This document shows, piece after piece, positions 32,401 through 39,387 of a stretch of DNA of 64,000 nt. Where the stretch lies: the NCBI RefSeq assembly GCF_040744945.1, contig NZ_CP160453.1, positions 6,758,001-6,822,000 on the forward strand, written 5' to 3'. The notes below the pieces were generated by a model, which was not told the DNA's origin, did not search any database, and saw only the letters and a program-made list of their open reading frames with translations. A program made the position numbers and the translations under genes. Positions within the stretch are counted from its first letter, which is position 1. Every line of letters starts with the position of its first letter. This stretch comes from Saccharothrix sp. HUAS TT1. Its GTDB lineage: Bacteria; Actinomycetota; Actinomycetes; Mycobacteriales; Pseudonocardiaceae.

Positions 32401-32739
32401 CTGCGCCTGCACCTGGACGGCTACGAGGCCGCGCGGGCGACCGGCGACCCCCGCGCGGTGGCCCTGGCGCTGGAGGGCCTGGCGGGCGCGCGCGCCGCGG
32501 CCGGCGCGTTCCGGGACGCCGCGCGGCTGCTCGGCACCGCCGACGCCACCCGGACCTCGGTGCACGCCCCCCTGCCCGAGGCGGAGCGCCAGGACGTCAT
32601 CCGGATCGGCGCGGCCGTCCGGGCGGGCCTGGCCGACGACGAACGGGTCGCCGCCCTCCGGCACGGCGCCGACCTCACGCCCGACGAGTCGGTGCGGCTG
32701 AGCTGCCCGCAGCCGGCCGACGCGCGCACCGCGACCTGA
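29461..32739 (+). CDS. AfsR/SARP-family regulator (winged helix-BTAD-NB-ARC-TPR)
   Basis: Large multidomain transcription activator, 1092 aa. An OmpR-like winged helix lies at about 1-95 (starting MRFGLLGPLSV, with the RKVRVLLAALLL helix). The bacterial transcriptional activator domain is at about 96-240. An NB-ARC ATPase follows with P-loop GPGGVGKT near residue 297 and LLILDNCEHLLE as Walker B. The C-terminal 450 residues are TPR-like repeats. This is the architecture of AfsR-type SARPs, which bind heptamer direct repeats at 11-bp steps. Such repeats are found upstream of several transcription units here, so this protein is a good candidate to bind them (inference). It is read divergently from the exporter gene, and its start appears leaderless. 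Confidence 0.92.
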   Translation: MRFGLLGPLSVRGDDGEPVRVPERKVRVLLAALLLGEGRTVSTARLVEALWGDRHPVNPTAALQTKASHVRRLLDVLTPGGRERLITEPSGYRLALEPGAVDAEVFAELTARAYASEDPQVKAAVLADALALWRGPALVDFVDDDFARAATARLEELRLTAVEERAEARLRLGEHRLLVGDLDDLVVLHPFRERLRAAHLLALYRSGRQSAALTEFAALRARLRDEFGLDPGDGLVALHRAILTRDPALDSPAAPATSVARPRHNVPVPLTELVGRSTAVDAVRRLLATNRLVTLTGPGGVGKTRLAVEAANQLVDEFADGVWLVELAERRHRGVPASPPELAEVAEVVAGALDVRDDASGAGLLTDGPPIDLPARLSAAVRHKRMLLILDNCEHLLEPVAELAATLLRAGADLKVLATSREPLGLAGEVLWPVPPLDLPGSTRQVERLRESSAVRLFVQRAAATAPGFALTAENAEAVASVCAKLDGIPLALELAATRVRALDPAELAARLDDRFRVLDSGLRGAPARQQTLRAVIDWSWDLLTASERTALRRLALLSGDWTVEAAEAVAGFGELAPRAVLPLLARLVDRSLVATAQTGAGTRYRLLGSVAAYALERLREAGEADAVLLRHDEYYTALCERAEPHLRGHEQQKWIRGLDADNAGVRSALESAVRRRDAPMALRLVNALSWYWVLRGRLGEAHRWAGCALDLATEADAAAANVAAWRLGIAMLVGADPGGRDRADEVLRRFDRLDHPRCRARAEWFLGFAHLTTGGIEDSEALVRSAYVRFRESDDRWGTAAALTTQSLHALFRGDLRAVRRHGEAGLALFSELGDRWGRLQAVDALGSLAAISGDYVAAGRLDRDGLRTAEELGLWTEVSHSLSRMGRVALLTGDYAQADELHERARRLAAEQSNRLGELFAEMGLALGARRRGDFELAERKLRALMRFTPDRTPDHGDALLLAELGFVAEQRGAADEALRLHLDGYEAARATGDPRAVALALEGLAGARAAAGAFRDAARLLGTADATRTSVHAPLPEAERQDVIRIGAAVRAGLADDERVAALRHGADLTPDESVRLSCPQPADARTAT

Positions 32740-32964
32740 GACCGACCGCCGGTCGCCCCCGATCGCACCCGGTCGAGGAATTTCCGGACCCCTCCGCGGC
32801 GCATAGGGGTGGTACCCCTTGGGAAACAGCGGGGTTGCCCATAGGGGCGGGCCGCTCGTAACGTCGAGTCGCCGGTTCCGAATCACGCCTTCGGCCCATT
32901 CCCGCGCGACTGCGGAGCGATTCGGCCACTTCACACTTTCACGATTGGACTTGGGGTAGCCACG
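32740..32964 (+). promoter_or_regulatory. Promoter region of the KAS III-like/ACP operon with AGGGGT motifs
   Basis: 225 bp with no gene. TAGGGGT (32804-32810) and ACCCCTT (32814-32820) form a compact inverted repeat. GCGGGGT (32829-32835) lies 23 bp before a -10-like TAACGT (32859-32864), the same distance as in the other motif-bearing promoters of the cluster. TAGGGGC (32842-32848) and ACCCCTC (32788-32794) are further copies. The leader to the ATG at 32965 is about 95 nt. Confidence 0.45.
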
Positions 32965-34017
32965 ATGAAATGGTCCGATGTGCACCTGCGCGGCTCGGCG
33001 ATGTGGCTGGGTCGCGCCGAGGACGTCCGCGACGCGGTCGCCGCCGGGCGCTACGACGCGGACGAGGCGATCTCCGACGACCTCGCCGGTGTCCGGATCG
33101 CCGACGAGGGCGACGTGCCGGTCGAGATGGCGGTGACCGCCGCCCGCGGCGCGCTGGAGCGCTCCGGCGTGTCGCCCGAGCAGGTCGAGCTGATCCTGCA
33201 CGCGCACGTCGGCCACCAGGGCGTCGACCAGTTCGCGCCCGCCTCCTACGTGCAGGGCCAAGCCGTGCCCGGCCGGGCGAACGCGGTGGAGATCCGCCAG
33301 GCGTCCAACGGCGGCATGGCGGCGCTGCACCTGGCCGCCGCGTACCTGTCCGCCGCGTCCGGACCGGCCGCGGCCCTGGTGACCACGGCCGACAAGTTCC
33401 CCGAGCCCGCCTGGGACCGCTACCGCGCGGACAACGGCCTGATCCTGGCCGACGGCGCGACGAGCCTGGTGCTGTCCCGGGAGCCCGGCCTGGCCAGGCT
33501 GCTGTCCTCGGTCATCATCGGTGACGCCACGCACGAACAGCTCTACCGCGGCGAGGGGCCGTGGACCGGTTACCCGGGCGAGAGCGGCTGGCCGGTGGAC
33601 CTGCGCGAGCGCAAGGAGCAGTACTTCGCCAAGGGCGCCGACCTGCTGACCGTGATCGGCAGCATCACCCGGCACCAGGAGGAGTCGCTGCTCACCGCGC
33701 TGGACGAGGCCGAGGTGAAGGTCGACGAGGTGGCCCGGTTCGTGTTCCCGCACGTGGGCCGCATCCTCCAGGACTGGGAGTCGCGCAAGGCGCTCGGCAT
33801 CGACGAGTCGCGCACCACCTGGCCGTGGGGCCGCACGGTCGGCCACCTCGGCGCGGGCGACCAGATCGCCGGGCTGAACCACCTGCTGGAGACCGGCGAG
33901 GTCGGCGCGGGCGACAAGGTCGTGCTGTGCGGCGTCGGCAACGGCTGGGCCTACTCCGCCGCGGTCGTGGAGATCACGCAGGACCCGACGTGGGCGAACG
34001 CGCCCGCGGGCAGCTGA
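32965..34017 (+). CDS. KAS III-like acyltransferase with Ser at the active-site Cys position
   Basis: Thiolase-fold protein of 350 aa in the actinomycete KAS III-like group that includes CerJ/ChlB3-type acyltransferases and DpsC-type starter enzymes. The residue at the FabH cysteine position is Ser114 (RQASNGGM). His263 (FPHVGR) and the VGHLGAGDQ segment (His294, Asp299) fall near the FabH His and Asn positions by hand alignment. The enzyme is therefore unlikely to be an ordinary condensing enzyme; acyl transfer from a carrier protein is more likely. The ACP gene follows after 12 bp and is probably its partner. I infer that it moves the aminoacyl group made by the neighbouring genes to an acceptor. 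The start at 32965 has a weak TTGGGG ribosome site. Confidence 0.85.
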   Translation: MKWSDVHLRGSAMWLGRAEDVRDAVAAGRYDADEAISDDLAGVRIADEGDVPVEMAVTAARGALERSGVSPEQVELILHAHVGHQGVDQFAPASYVQGQAVPGRANAVEIRQASNGGMAALHLAAAYLSAASGPAAALVTTADKFPEPAWDRYRADNGLILADGATSLVLSREPGLARLLSSVIIGDATHEQLYRGEGPWTGYPGESGWPVDLRERKEQYFAKGADLLTVIGSITRHQEESLLTALDEAEVKVDEVARFVFPHVGRILQDWESRKALGIDESRTTWPWGRTVGHLGAGDQIAGLNHLLETGEVGAGDKVVLCGVGNGWAYSAAVVEITQDPTWANAPAGS

Positions 34018-34029
34018 GGAGGCCGCACC

Positions 34030-34278
34030 ATGATCACGCACCCGAACGGCACGGTCCGCGAGTTCATCACCGCCCGCTACCCGCAGGCCGAGATCGCCGA
34101 CGACGACGACATCTTCGCGCTGGGCTACGTGAACTCGCTGTTCGCGATGGAGCTGGTCCGGTTCGTGGAGCGGACCTTCAAGATCAGCGTCCCGGAGAAC
34201 GAGCTGCGGCTGGACAACTTCCGCACCATCGACTCGATCGTGGAGCTGGTCCGGCGCGAGTCGCCGGCCGCGGACTGA
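34030..34278 (+). CDS. Free-standing acyl (aminoacyl) carrier protein
   Basis: Carrier protein of 82 aa. The phosphopantetheine site reads GYVNSLFAMELV, with Ser36; Asn replaces the usual Asp of the DSL motif. As far as I recall, the NSLFA form also occurs in carriers used for methoxymalonyl- and related ACP-bound building blocks. A ribosome site is visible in GAGGAGG, 12 bp after the KAS III-like gene, so the two are co-transcribed. The free-standing adenylation domain at 37144 is the most likely loading enzyme, since no other free carrier is present in the window. A strong bidirectional terminator follows. Confidence 0.9.
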   Translation: MITHPNGTVREFITARYPQAEIADDDDIFALGYVNSLFAMELVRFVERTFKISVPENELRLDNFRTIDSIVELVRRESPAAD

Positions 34279-34380
34279 CCCGACCACCGCGCCCCGGGCG
34301 TGGTCTCTCGCACACCCCCAGGTGCGACGACACCACTCTCGGGCGCGGCCCGTCGCTCCACTCCCCCAGGGCGCGACGGC

Positions 34381-34419
34381 GAAGTCCCCCTCGGTGCTGA
34401 TCACACCGAGGGGGACTTC
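34381..34419. terminator. Bidirectional hairpin terminator between the ACP and radical-SAM genes
   Basis: Perfect 16-bp stem: left arm 34381-34396 (begins GAAGTCCC), right arm 34404-34419 (ends GGGACTTC), loop CTGATCA. TTTGTG follows on the plus strand. It sits between two genes converging on it. Confidence 0.85.
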
Positions 34420-34434
34420 TTTGTGCTCGGGGGG

Positions 34435-35754
34435 TCAGACCTCGTCGAACGGGAAGCGGTCGGCGAACGCGGGCTTGAGGTCGTCCAGCCACACCGCCGC
34501 CGGGTCGTACTCGGCGAAGAACGGCTTGCCGACCAGCTCGGCGTCGCGGGCCTGGATCATCCGCAGCGCGAACACCCGCTCGCCGTTCAGCTCCAGCACG
34601 CCGTCCACGCACACCTTGCCCGGCGTGGCGGACATCGACGGCCCGCGCACGGTGCGCGCCAGCCCGGAGACGTTGCGGTAGGCCTCGCGGAACACGTCGT
34701 AGGCCCGCGCCAGCGGCACCGCGAAGTAGTCCCGCGGGCCGGTGTCGCGCTCGACGAACATGTAGTACGGCACCATGCCCAGCGCGACCTGCTTGCGCCA
34801 CATGGCCTCCCACACGGCCGGGTCGTCGTTGATCGAGCGGATCAGCGGCGCCTGGGTGCGGATGACCGCGCCGGTCTCGCGCACCCGCCGGACGGCCTCG
34901 GCCACCACCGGCGGCTCCAGCTCGCGCGGGTGGGTGAAGTGCGCCATGAACGCGAGGTTCCGGCCGGACGCCACGACGTCGGAGAACAGCCGCAGCGTCT
35001 CGTCGGCGTCGGCGTCGGTGACGAACTTGTACGGCCAGTACGCCAGCGACTTGGTGCCGATCCGGATCGACTCGACCTGGTCGAGCTCCAGCAGCGGCTC
35101 GACGTAGCGGCGCAGCACCGCGGCGGTCATGATCATCGGGTCGCCGCCGGTGAACAGCACGCTGGTCACCCGCGGGTGCGCGCGCAGGTGGTCGCGCAGC
35201 TGGTCGACGTCGTCACCGGCCATCTTCAGGTCCGGCTCGCCGACGAACTGCGCCCACCGGAAGCAGTACGTGCAGTAGGCGTGGCAGGTCTGGCCCTGCT
35301 TGGGGAAGAACAGCACGGTCTCGTCGTACTTGTGCTGCACGCCCGACAGCGGCCCGTCGTCCGAGCTGGGCACGTTCAGCTGCAGCTGGCCCGCCGGGTG
35401 CGGGTTGAGCTTGGCCCGCACCCGGTTCGCCGCCCGGGTCAGCTCGCCGATCGGCGCGTCGCGGCGCAGCAGCTCGGACAGGTGGGCCACGTCCGCCTCG
35501 GGCAGCATGTCGGCCTGCGGGAACACCAGGCGGTAGATCGGGTCGTCCGGCGCGGCGGACCAGTCGATCAGGTCCTCGACCACGTAGCTGTTGGTGCGGA
35601 ACGGCAGCACCGCGGCCACCGCGCGGGCCGCCAGCCGCTCAGGCCCGGACAGCCCGGCCCTGGCGAGCAGGCCGTCGAGCTGCTTGACCGTGTAGACCTG
35701 GAACCTGCGGCGACCGACGTCCTCTGTGGACGCCCGGTCGTTGACCAAAGTCAC
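34435..35754 (-). CDS. Radical SAM aminomutase-like enzyme (KamA family)
   Basis: KamA/lysine 2,3-aminomutase-fold protein of 439 aa, expected to bind a [4Fe-4S] cluster, S-adenosylmethionine and PLP and to move an alpha-amino group to the beta carbon. The cluster motif is CHAYCTYC (Cys157, Cys161, Cys164). TGGDP follows as the SAM-binding motif, and Lys380 in ATPGK aligns with the PLP lysine. The two Asp residues that hold the lysine side chain in clostridial lysine 2,3-aminomutase are not present: by hand alignment the first position is Arg336 (FVERDTG) and the second is not acidic. The substrate is therefore probably not lysine. GTG at 35754 is chosen because AAGGAG lies 5 nt upstream; a GTG 24 bp earlier lacks such a site. 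It follows the aminotransferase gene after a hairpin-bearing gap. Confidence 0.85.
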   Translation of the reverse strand: MTLVNDRASTEDVGRRRFQVYTVKQLDGLLARAGLSGPERLAARAVAAVLPFRTNSYVVEDLIDWSAAPDDPIYRLVFPQADMLPEADVAHLSELLRRDAPIGELTRAANRVRAKLNPHPAGQLQLNVPSSDDGPLSGVQHKYDETVLFFPKQGQTCHAYCTYCFRWAQFVGEPDLKMAGDDVDQLRDHLRAHPRVTSVLFTGGDPMIMTAAVLRRYVEPLLELDQVESIRIGTKSLAYWPYKFVTDADADETLRLFSDVVASGRNLAFMAHFTHPRELEPPVVAEAVRRVRETGAVIRTQAPLIRSINDDPAVWEAMWRKQVALGMVPYYMFVERDTGPRDYFAVPLARAYDVFREAYRNVSGLARTVRGPSMSATPGKVCVDGVLELNGERVFALRMIQARDAELVGKPFFAEYDPAAVWLDDLKPAFADRFPFDEV

Positions 35755-35826
35755 TGGCACTCCTTGGGATCGGTGCACCCGACCGCGGGCGGGAACCGCG
35801 CCGGCGTCGTCGACGGCAGGACGAAT

Positions 35827-35856
35827 CCGCGGTCACCACCTCGGTGGTGACCGCGG
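35827..35856 (-). terminator. Hairpin between aminotransferase and radical-SAM genes
   Basis: Perfect 14-bp arms, 35827-35840 (CCGCGGTCACCACC) and 35843-35856, with a 2-base spacer. It is 34 bp past the aminotransferase stop and 72 bp before the radical-SAM start, so it may terminate or attenuate read-through. Confidence 0.6.
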
Positions 35857-35890
35857 CACCCGTGGTGCGGACGTCACTGCCCGGAACGGG

Positions 35891-37147
35891 TCAGCGGCAC
35901 AACTTCGCGAAACTCTCCTCGATGCGGGCGAGGACCCCCGAGACGTGCCGGACGGCCAGCGGGTCGCCGGCGTCCAGCGCCTCCTGCTGCTGGTCGGGGG
36001 TGTCGCCGTAGAGCTGGCTGGTGGCGATGCGGAACCGCAGCGCCGCCGGGTCGTCGCCGAGCAGGTCGCCGGACAGCACCGCGATGCCGAACTCGTCCAT
36101 CAGGTGCTGCTGGAGCGACTTGGCGTCGGTGATGCCGCGCAGCGCCAACGACTCGCGCACCGGCTCGAAGTCCGGGTAGAGGTAGAAACCCGCCGTGGGA
36201 CGGCGGCAGCTCGCGCCCGCGGCGATCAGGCTCTCGTACACGGCGTAGGCGACGCGGCCGTGCAGCCGGGCGCTGCGCTGCAACCGCGCCACCAGCTCCG
36301 GCGGCTCGGCGAACGCGTACGCGGCGACGTCCTGCATGGGCGCGGCCAGCGACGACCAGACCTCGCTGGCGATCGACGTGACCTTCGCGCGGATCAGGTC
36401 GCCCTCGGGGCTCGGGGGGAACCGCACCGCGCCGACGCGCCACCCGCCGAGCGCGAGGTTCTTGCTCAGCCCGGTGGTGATGGTGGTCCGCTCGGGCGCC
36501 ACCGCCGCGGGGCTGAGCACCACCGAGGCCGGGTCGTGGACCAGGTCGCGGTAGATCTCGTCGGAGAGGATGTGGAGGTCTTCCTCCCTGGCCACCTCGG
36601 CGAGCGCGGCGACCAGCTCGGGCGGGGCGAGGGTGCCGGTGGGGTTGTCCGGCAGGGTCAGGATGAGGATGCGCGGGTCGTGGCCCGCGCGCCGGGCGGT
36701 GTGCACGGCCTCGCGCAGCACGTCCGGGTCGGGGACGCCGCCGTAGTCGGGGTGGATCGGCACCTCGATCACGGTCTTGCCCGCCAGCCTGGCCTGCGGC
36801 GCGTAGGTGTTCCACGCCGGGCACGGCAGCAGCACGTCGCCGGGCACCGCGAGCTGGACCGCCCACAGCAGCGGCTTGCTGCCCGGCGCCAGCACCACCT
36901 GCTCGGCGTCGGTGGGCAGGTCGCGCCGGTCGAAGTACCCGGCGACCGCGTCCCGGCTCGCCTGGTCGCCCGCGACCGGGCCGTAGGAGATGCGGCGGGC
37001 GCCGCGGGCCAGGTGCTCGGCCAGCGGCGGGAACACCGGCAGGCGGGACTCGCCGAAGCCGAGGTGGACGATCGACTCGCCCTGGGCGCGGCGGCGGTTG
37101 ACGAGCTGGTCCAGCGCCAGGTTGGGCGCGATGGCGGGGCCGGTCAC
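35891..37147 (-). CDS. PLP-dependent class I/II aminotransferase
   Basis: Fold-type I aminotransferase, 418 aa. Visible sites are PDNPTGT (Asn168), SDEIYRDL (Asp196), the Schiff-base lysine Lys229 in GLSKNLALGGWR, and Arg371 or a nearby Arg in LRFRIATSQ for carboxylate binding. GTG at 37147 overlaps the TGA of the adenylation gene by 4 bp (GTGA), a sign of translational coupling, so the two proteins are probably needed together. It may provide or modify the amino acid that the adenylation domain activates, or remove or install an amino group on the polyketide. Substrate is not predictable by eye. Confidence 0.9.
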   Translation of the reverse strand: MTGPAIAPNLALDQLVNRRRAQGESIVHLGFGESRLPVFPPLAEHLARGARRISYGPVAGDQASRDAVAGYFDRRDLPTDAEQVVLAPGSKPLLWAVQLAVPGDVLLPCPAWNTYAPQARLAGKTVIEVPIHPDYGGVPDPDVLREAVHTARRAGHDPRILILTLPDNPTGTLAPPELVAALAEVAREEDLHILSDEIYRDLVHDPASVVLSPAAVAPERTTITTGLSKNLALGGWRVGAVRFPPSPEGDLIRAKVTSIASEVWSSLAAPMQDVAAYAFAEPPELVARLQRSARLHGRVAYAVYESLIAAGASCRRPTAGFYLYPDFEPVRESLALRGITDAKSLQQHLMDEFGIAVLSGDLLGDDPAALRFRIATSQLYGDTPDQQQEALDAGDPLAVRHVSGVLARIEESFAKLCR

Positions 37148-38748
37148 GCGGTGCTCCCCTCGGTGGCGGCGAACCTCGCCGCGAGGCCCTTGCGGTCGAC
37201 CTTGCCATTGGTGGTGACCGGCAGCTGCTCCAGCACGTGGATCTCCTGGGGGATCATGTACTCCGGCAGCTCCTCCGCGCAGTGCGCGCGCAGCTGCACC
37301 TTGTCGAACGCGCGGGACTCCGAGTCCATGGTGATGAAGGCGCTGAGCACCGGCTCGTCGCCGGGGCCGTCGAGCAGCAGCACGGCCGCCGCCGCCACGC
37401 CGGGGTGGTCGAGCAGCTTGCGCTCGACCTCGCCCAGCTCGACCCGGTTGCCCTGGATCTTGACCTGCGAGTCGATCCGGCCGCCGAAGTACAGCTCGCC
37501 GTGCGCGCCGCGGCGGGCGAGGTCGCCGGTGCGGAACGCGAGCTGGCCCGAGCGCGGGTTGAGCGGGTCCGGGACCAAGGCGCGGGACGTGGCCTCCGGG
37601 TCGCCCCAGTAGCCGAGGAACAGCGCGGAGCTGCGCAGGTAGATCTCCCCCACGCCGCCCGGCTCGCGGACCGGCCTGCCGTCCTCGTCGATCAGGATCA
37701 TCTCCGCGCCGGGGTGGGCGAAGCCGATGGACGTCATGCCCGCGTCCTCGGGCAACGGCCGCGGCACGTCGGTGAACGAGGCCGCCATCGACTCCGTCGA
37801 GCCGTAGCAGTTGACGATCCGCGCGCCCGGCAGCAGCGACTGGAGCTGGCGCAGCTCGGGCAGCGGGAACTCCTCGCCGGAGTACAGCACGCCCTTGATG
37901 TCCAGCTCCGCCAGCAGTTCCGGCTCGTGGCGCAGCACCGGGCGCCAGATCGACGGCGCGCCGTCCACCTGGGTGACGCCCGCGTCGCGGAGGAAGCGGA
38001 GGAACCGGCGCGGCCAGTACAGCCGGTCGCGCGGCACCGGCACGACCGTCGCGCCGCTGCCCAGGGCCAGGCCGATGTCCAGCAGCGAGAAGTCGAACTG
38101 CAGCGGCGAGGTGGTGGCCACGCGCGCGTCGGAGTCGACGATGCCGTGGTAGAGCATGCCGCGGTAGAACGACGTGACGCCGCGGTGGCTCATCACCACG
38201 CCCTTCGGCCTGCCCGTGGTGCCGGACGTGAAGATGATGTAGGCCGGGTCGGTGCTCACCGCCTCGCGGCGGGACCTCGGCCGCGGCGTCGGCTTGCGGT
38301 GCAGTTCGAGCAGGTCCGGGCCGAACACGCCGGCGCCGACGTGCTCCGGCACGTCCTCGCGGCCACCGCCGACGGCCTGCAGGTGCAGCGCGGGCTCGGC
38401 GGCCTCGATGATCGCTTCCAGGCGCTTGGCCGGCGCCTGCGGGCTGACCGGCACGAACGTCAGGCCGAGCGACGAGCAGGCGATCACCAGCGCGATGGCC
38501 GACGCCGAGGTGTCGGACTCGACCACCACCCGGTCGCCCATCTCCAGGCCCAGCTCGCCGAGTTCGACGGCGTAGGCGAACACCTGCCGCTCCAGCTGGC
38601 GGTACGTGACCGTGCGCAGTTCGTCGGCCCCCGCCGCTTCCACCACCGCCGGCCGGTCCGGCGAAGTGGCCGCCGCCGCCAGCAGGAACTCGTGGAAGAA
38701 TTCTTTCGGGTATTGCGGGAAGGCGGAGCCCTGCGGAGTCGAGGTCAT
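37144..38748 (-). CDS. Free-standing amino-acid adenylation enzyme (NRPS A domain)
   Basis: ANL-superfamily adenylating enzyme, 534 aa, with no fused carrier. Core motifs: FTSGTTGRPKG (A3, 173-183), LQFDFSLLD (A4, Asp219), NCYGSTES (A5), FRTGDLARR (A7), KIQGNRVELGEVE (A8) and NGKVDRKGL (A10 lysine near residue 514). Asp219 aligns with the NRPS Asp235 that holds the substrate amino group, which points to an amino acid rather than a simple acid. My hand-read pocket code is D-F-L-S-L-S-C-A-A-K, which I cannot assign. ATG at 38748 has a GAAGGAAG ribosome site. It is coupled to the aminotransferase gene. The free ACP at 34030 is the likely acceptor. Confidence 0.9.
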   Translation of the reverse strand: MTSTPQGSAFPQYPKEFFHEFLLAAAATSPDRPAVVEAAGADELRTVTYRQLERQVFAYAVELGELGLEMGDRVVVESDTSASAIALVIACSSLGLTFVPVSPQAPAKRLEAIIEAAEPALHLQAVGGGREDVPEHVGAGVFGPDLLELHRKPTPRPRSRREAVSTDPAYIIFTSGTTGRPKGVVMSHRGVTSFYRGMLYHGIVDSDARVATTSPLQFDFSLLDIGLALGSGATVVPVPRDRLYWPRRFLRFLRDAGVTQVDGAPSIWRPVLRHEPELLAELDIKGVLYSGEEFPLPELRQLQSLLPGARIVNCYGSTESMAASFTDVPRPLPEDAGMTSIGFAHPGAEMILIDEDGRPVREPGGVGEIYLRSSALFLGYWGDPEATSRALVPDPLNPRSGQLAFRTGDLARRGAHGELYFGGRIDSQVKIQGNRVELGEVERKLLDHPGVAAAAVLLLDGPGDEPVLSAFITMDSESRAFDKVQLRAHCAEELPEYMIPQEIHVLEQLPVTTNGKVDRKGLAARFAATEGSTA

Positions 38749-38844
38749 TCGATTCTTCCTTCGCGCCGACGCGACCGTGGGAATTTGTTTCCCCGATTTT
38801 TCTACCACGGGCCCGGATAGCCGGACCACGGTGCCGCGGCGAAT

Positions 38845-38919
38845 GAGGGGTGCTAGGGGGGCGTTTTCGCAACCCCGACCACCCCTATTTCGACCGAGGG
38901 GTGGGACAGGGGTCCCCTA
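38845..38919. promoter_or_regulatory. AGGGGT-type operator array upstream of the adenylation operon
   Basis: An imperfect inverted repeat has 15-base arms, 38845-38859 (starts GAGGGGT) and 38873-38887 (ends ACCCCTA), with 12 of 15 positions pairing. Two more copies, GAGGGGT (38896-38902) and CAGGGGT (38907-38913), are direct repeats at 11-bp steps. A -10-like TAGCAC on the minus strand (38855-38850) would start the adenylation transcript, with a leader of about 100 nt. Confidence 0.45.
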
Positions 38920-38924
38920 CACGC

Positions 38925-38961
38925 GAGCAGGCCACCGGCTGTGGGAGCCGGTGGCCTGCTC
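38925..38961 (-). terminator. Hairpin terminator at the end of the CCR-to-SnoaL operon
   Basis: Perfect 16-bp stem: 38925-38940 (begins GAGCAGGCC) and 38946-38961, loop GTGGG. It starts 15 bp past the SnoaL-like gene stop. It separates this operon from the adenylation promoter. Confidence 0.8.
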
Positions 38962-38976
38962 GGTGACCCTGGAAGG

Positions 38977-39327
38977 TCAGTCGAAGTACCCGTAGACCTG
39001 CTGGAACTTGCCCTCGGCGACGATCACGGCGTCGTAGCCGGTGGCGACCGGGTCGCCGCCGGGCACGCCGAGCCGCCACGTGAACAGCAGCGTTTCGTGG
39101 TGCACGCTGACCACCTTGACCAGGTCGAACATCAGGTCGCCGAACGCCGCGCGCTCAGCGGTCAGGTGGGTGACCAGGTTCTCGACGCCCGTCACGTCGG
39201 CCTGCGGGTCGGTGTAGCGACCGGTCTCGGTGAACACCTCGCCCAGCAGCGACCGCCGGGTGTCGAGGTCGGTGGTGTTCCACGCCTCGATGTACTTCTT
39301 CACCAGTCCGTCGACGTCAACGCTCAT
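38977..39327 (-). CDS. SnoaL-like (NTF2-fold) protein
   Basis: Small NTF2-fold protein of 116 aa. The start is typical of the SnoaL family (VKKYIEAWNTTDLDTRRSLL), with a beta-rich second half. Relatives act as polyketide cyclases, isomerases, hydroxylases or epoxide hydrolases. In polyether and similar pathways, SnoaL-fold proteins work after flavin epoxidases, and a flavin monooxygenase is present at the left end of the window. It is the last gene of the operon that begins with CCR, 60 bp after the first-listed P450. Its reaction here is unknown; ring closure or opening after oxidation is inference. Confidence 0.75.
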   Translation of the reverse strand: MSVDVDGLVKKYIEAWNTTDLDTRRSLLGEVFTETGRYTDPQADVTGVENLVTHLTAERAAFGDLMFDLVKVVSVHHETLLFTWRLGVPGGDPVATGYDAVIVAEGKFQQVYGYFD

Positions 39328-39387
39328 CTCGGGTGCTTCGCCCTTTCGTGCTGATTGGAGTGCGCGATCGAGCCTACCGGAAATCGG

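Noticed and set aside
30472..34404. 1310-aa open frame on the minus strand
   Set aside because: It is antisense to the AfsR/SARP-type regulator, the KAS III-like gene and the ACP, crosses their promoter and reads as low-complexity sequence.
34435..35754. Naming the radical SAM protein lysine 2,3-aminomutase
   Set aside because: The fold and cofactor motifs fit, but the two side-chain-binding aspartates of the lysine enzyme are not conserved, so a lysine substrate is not supported.
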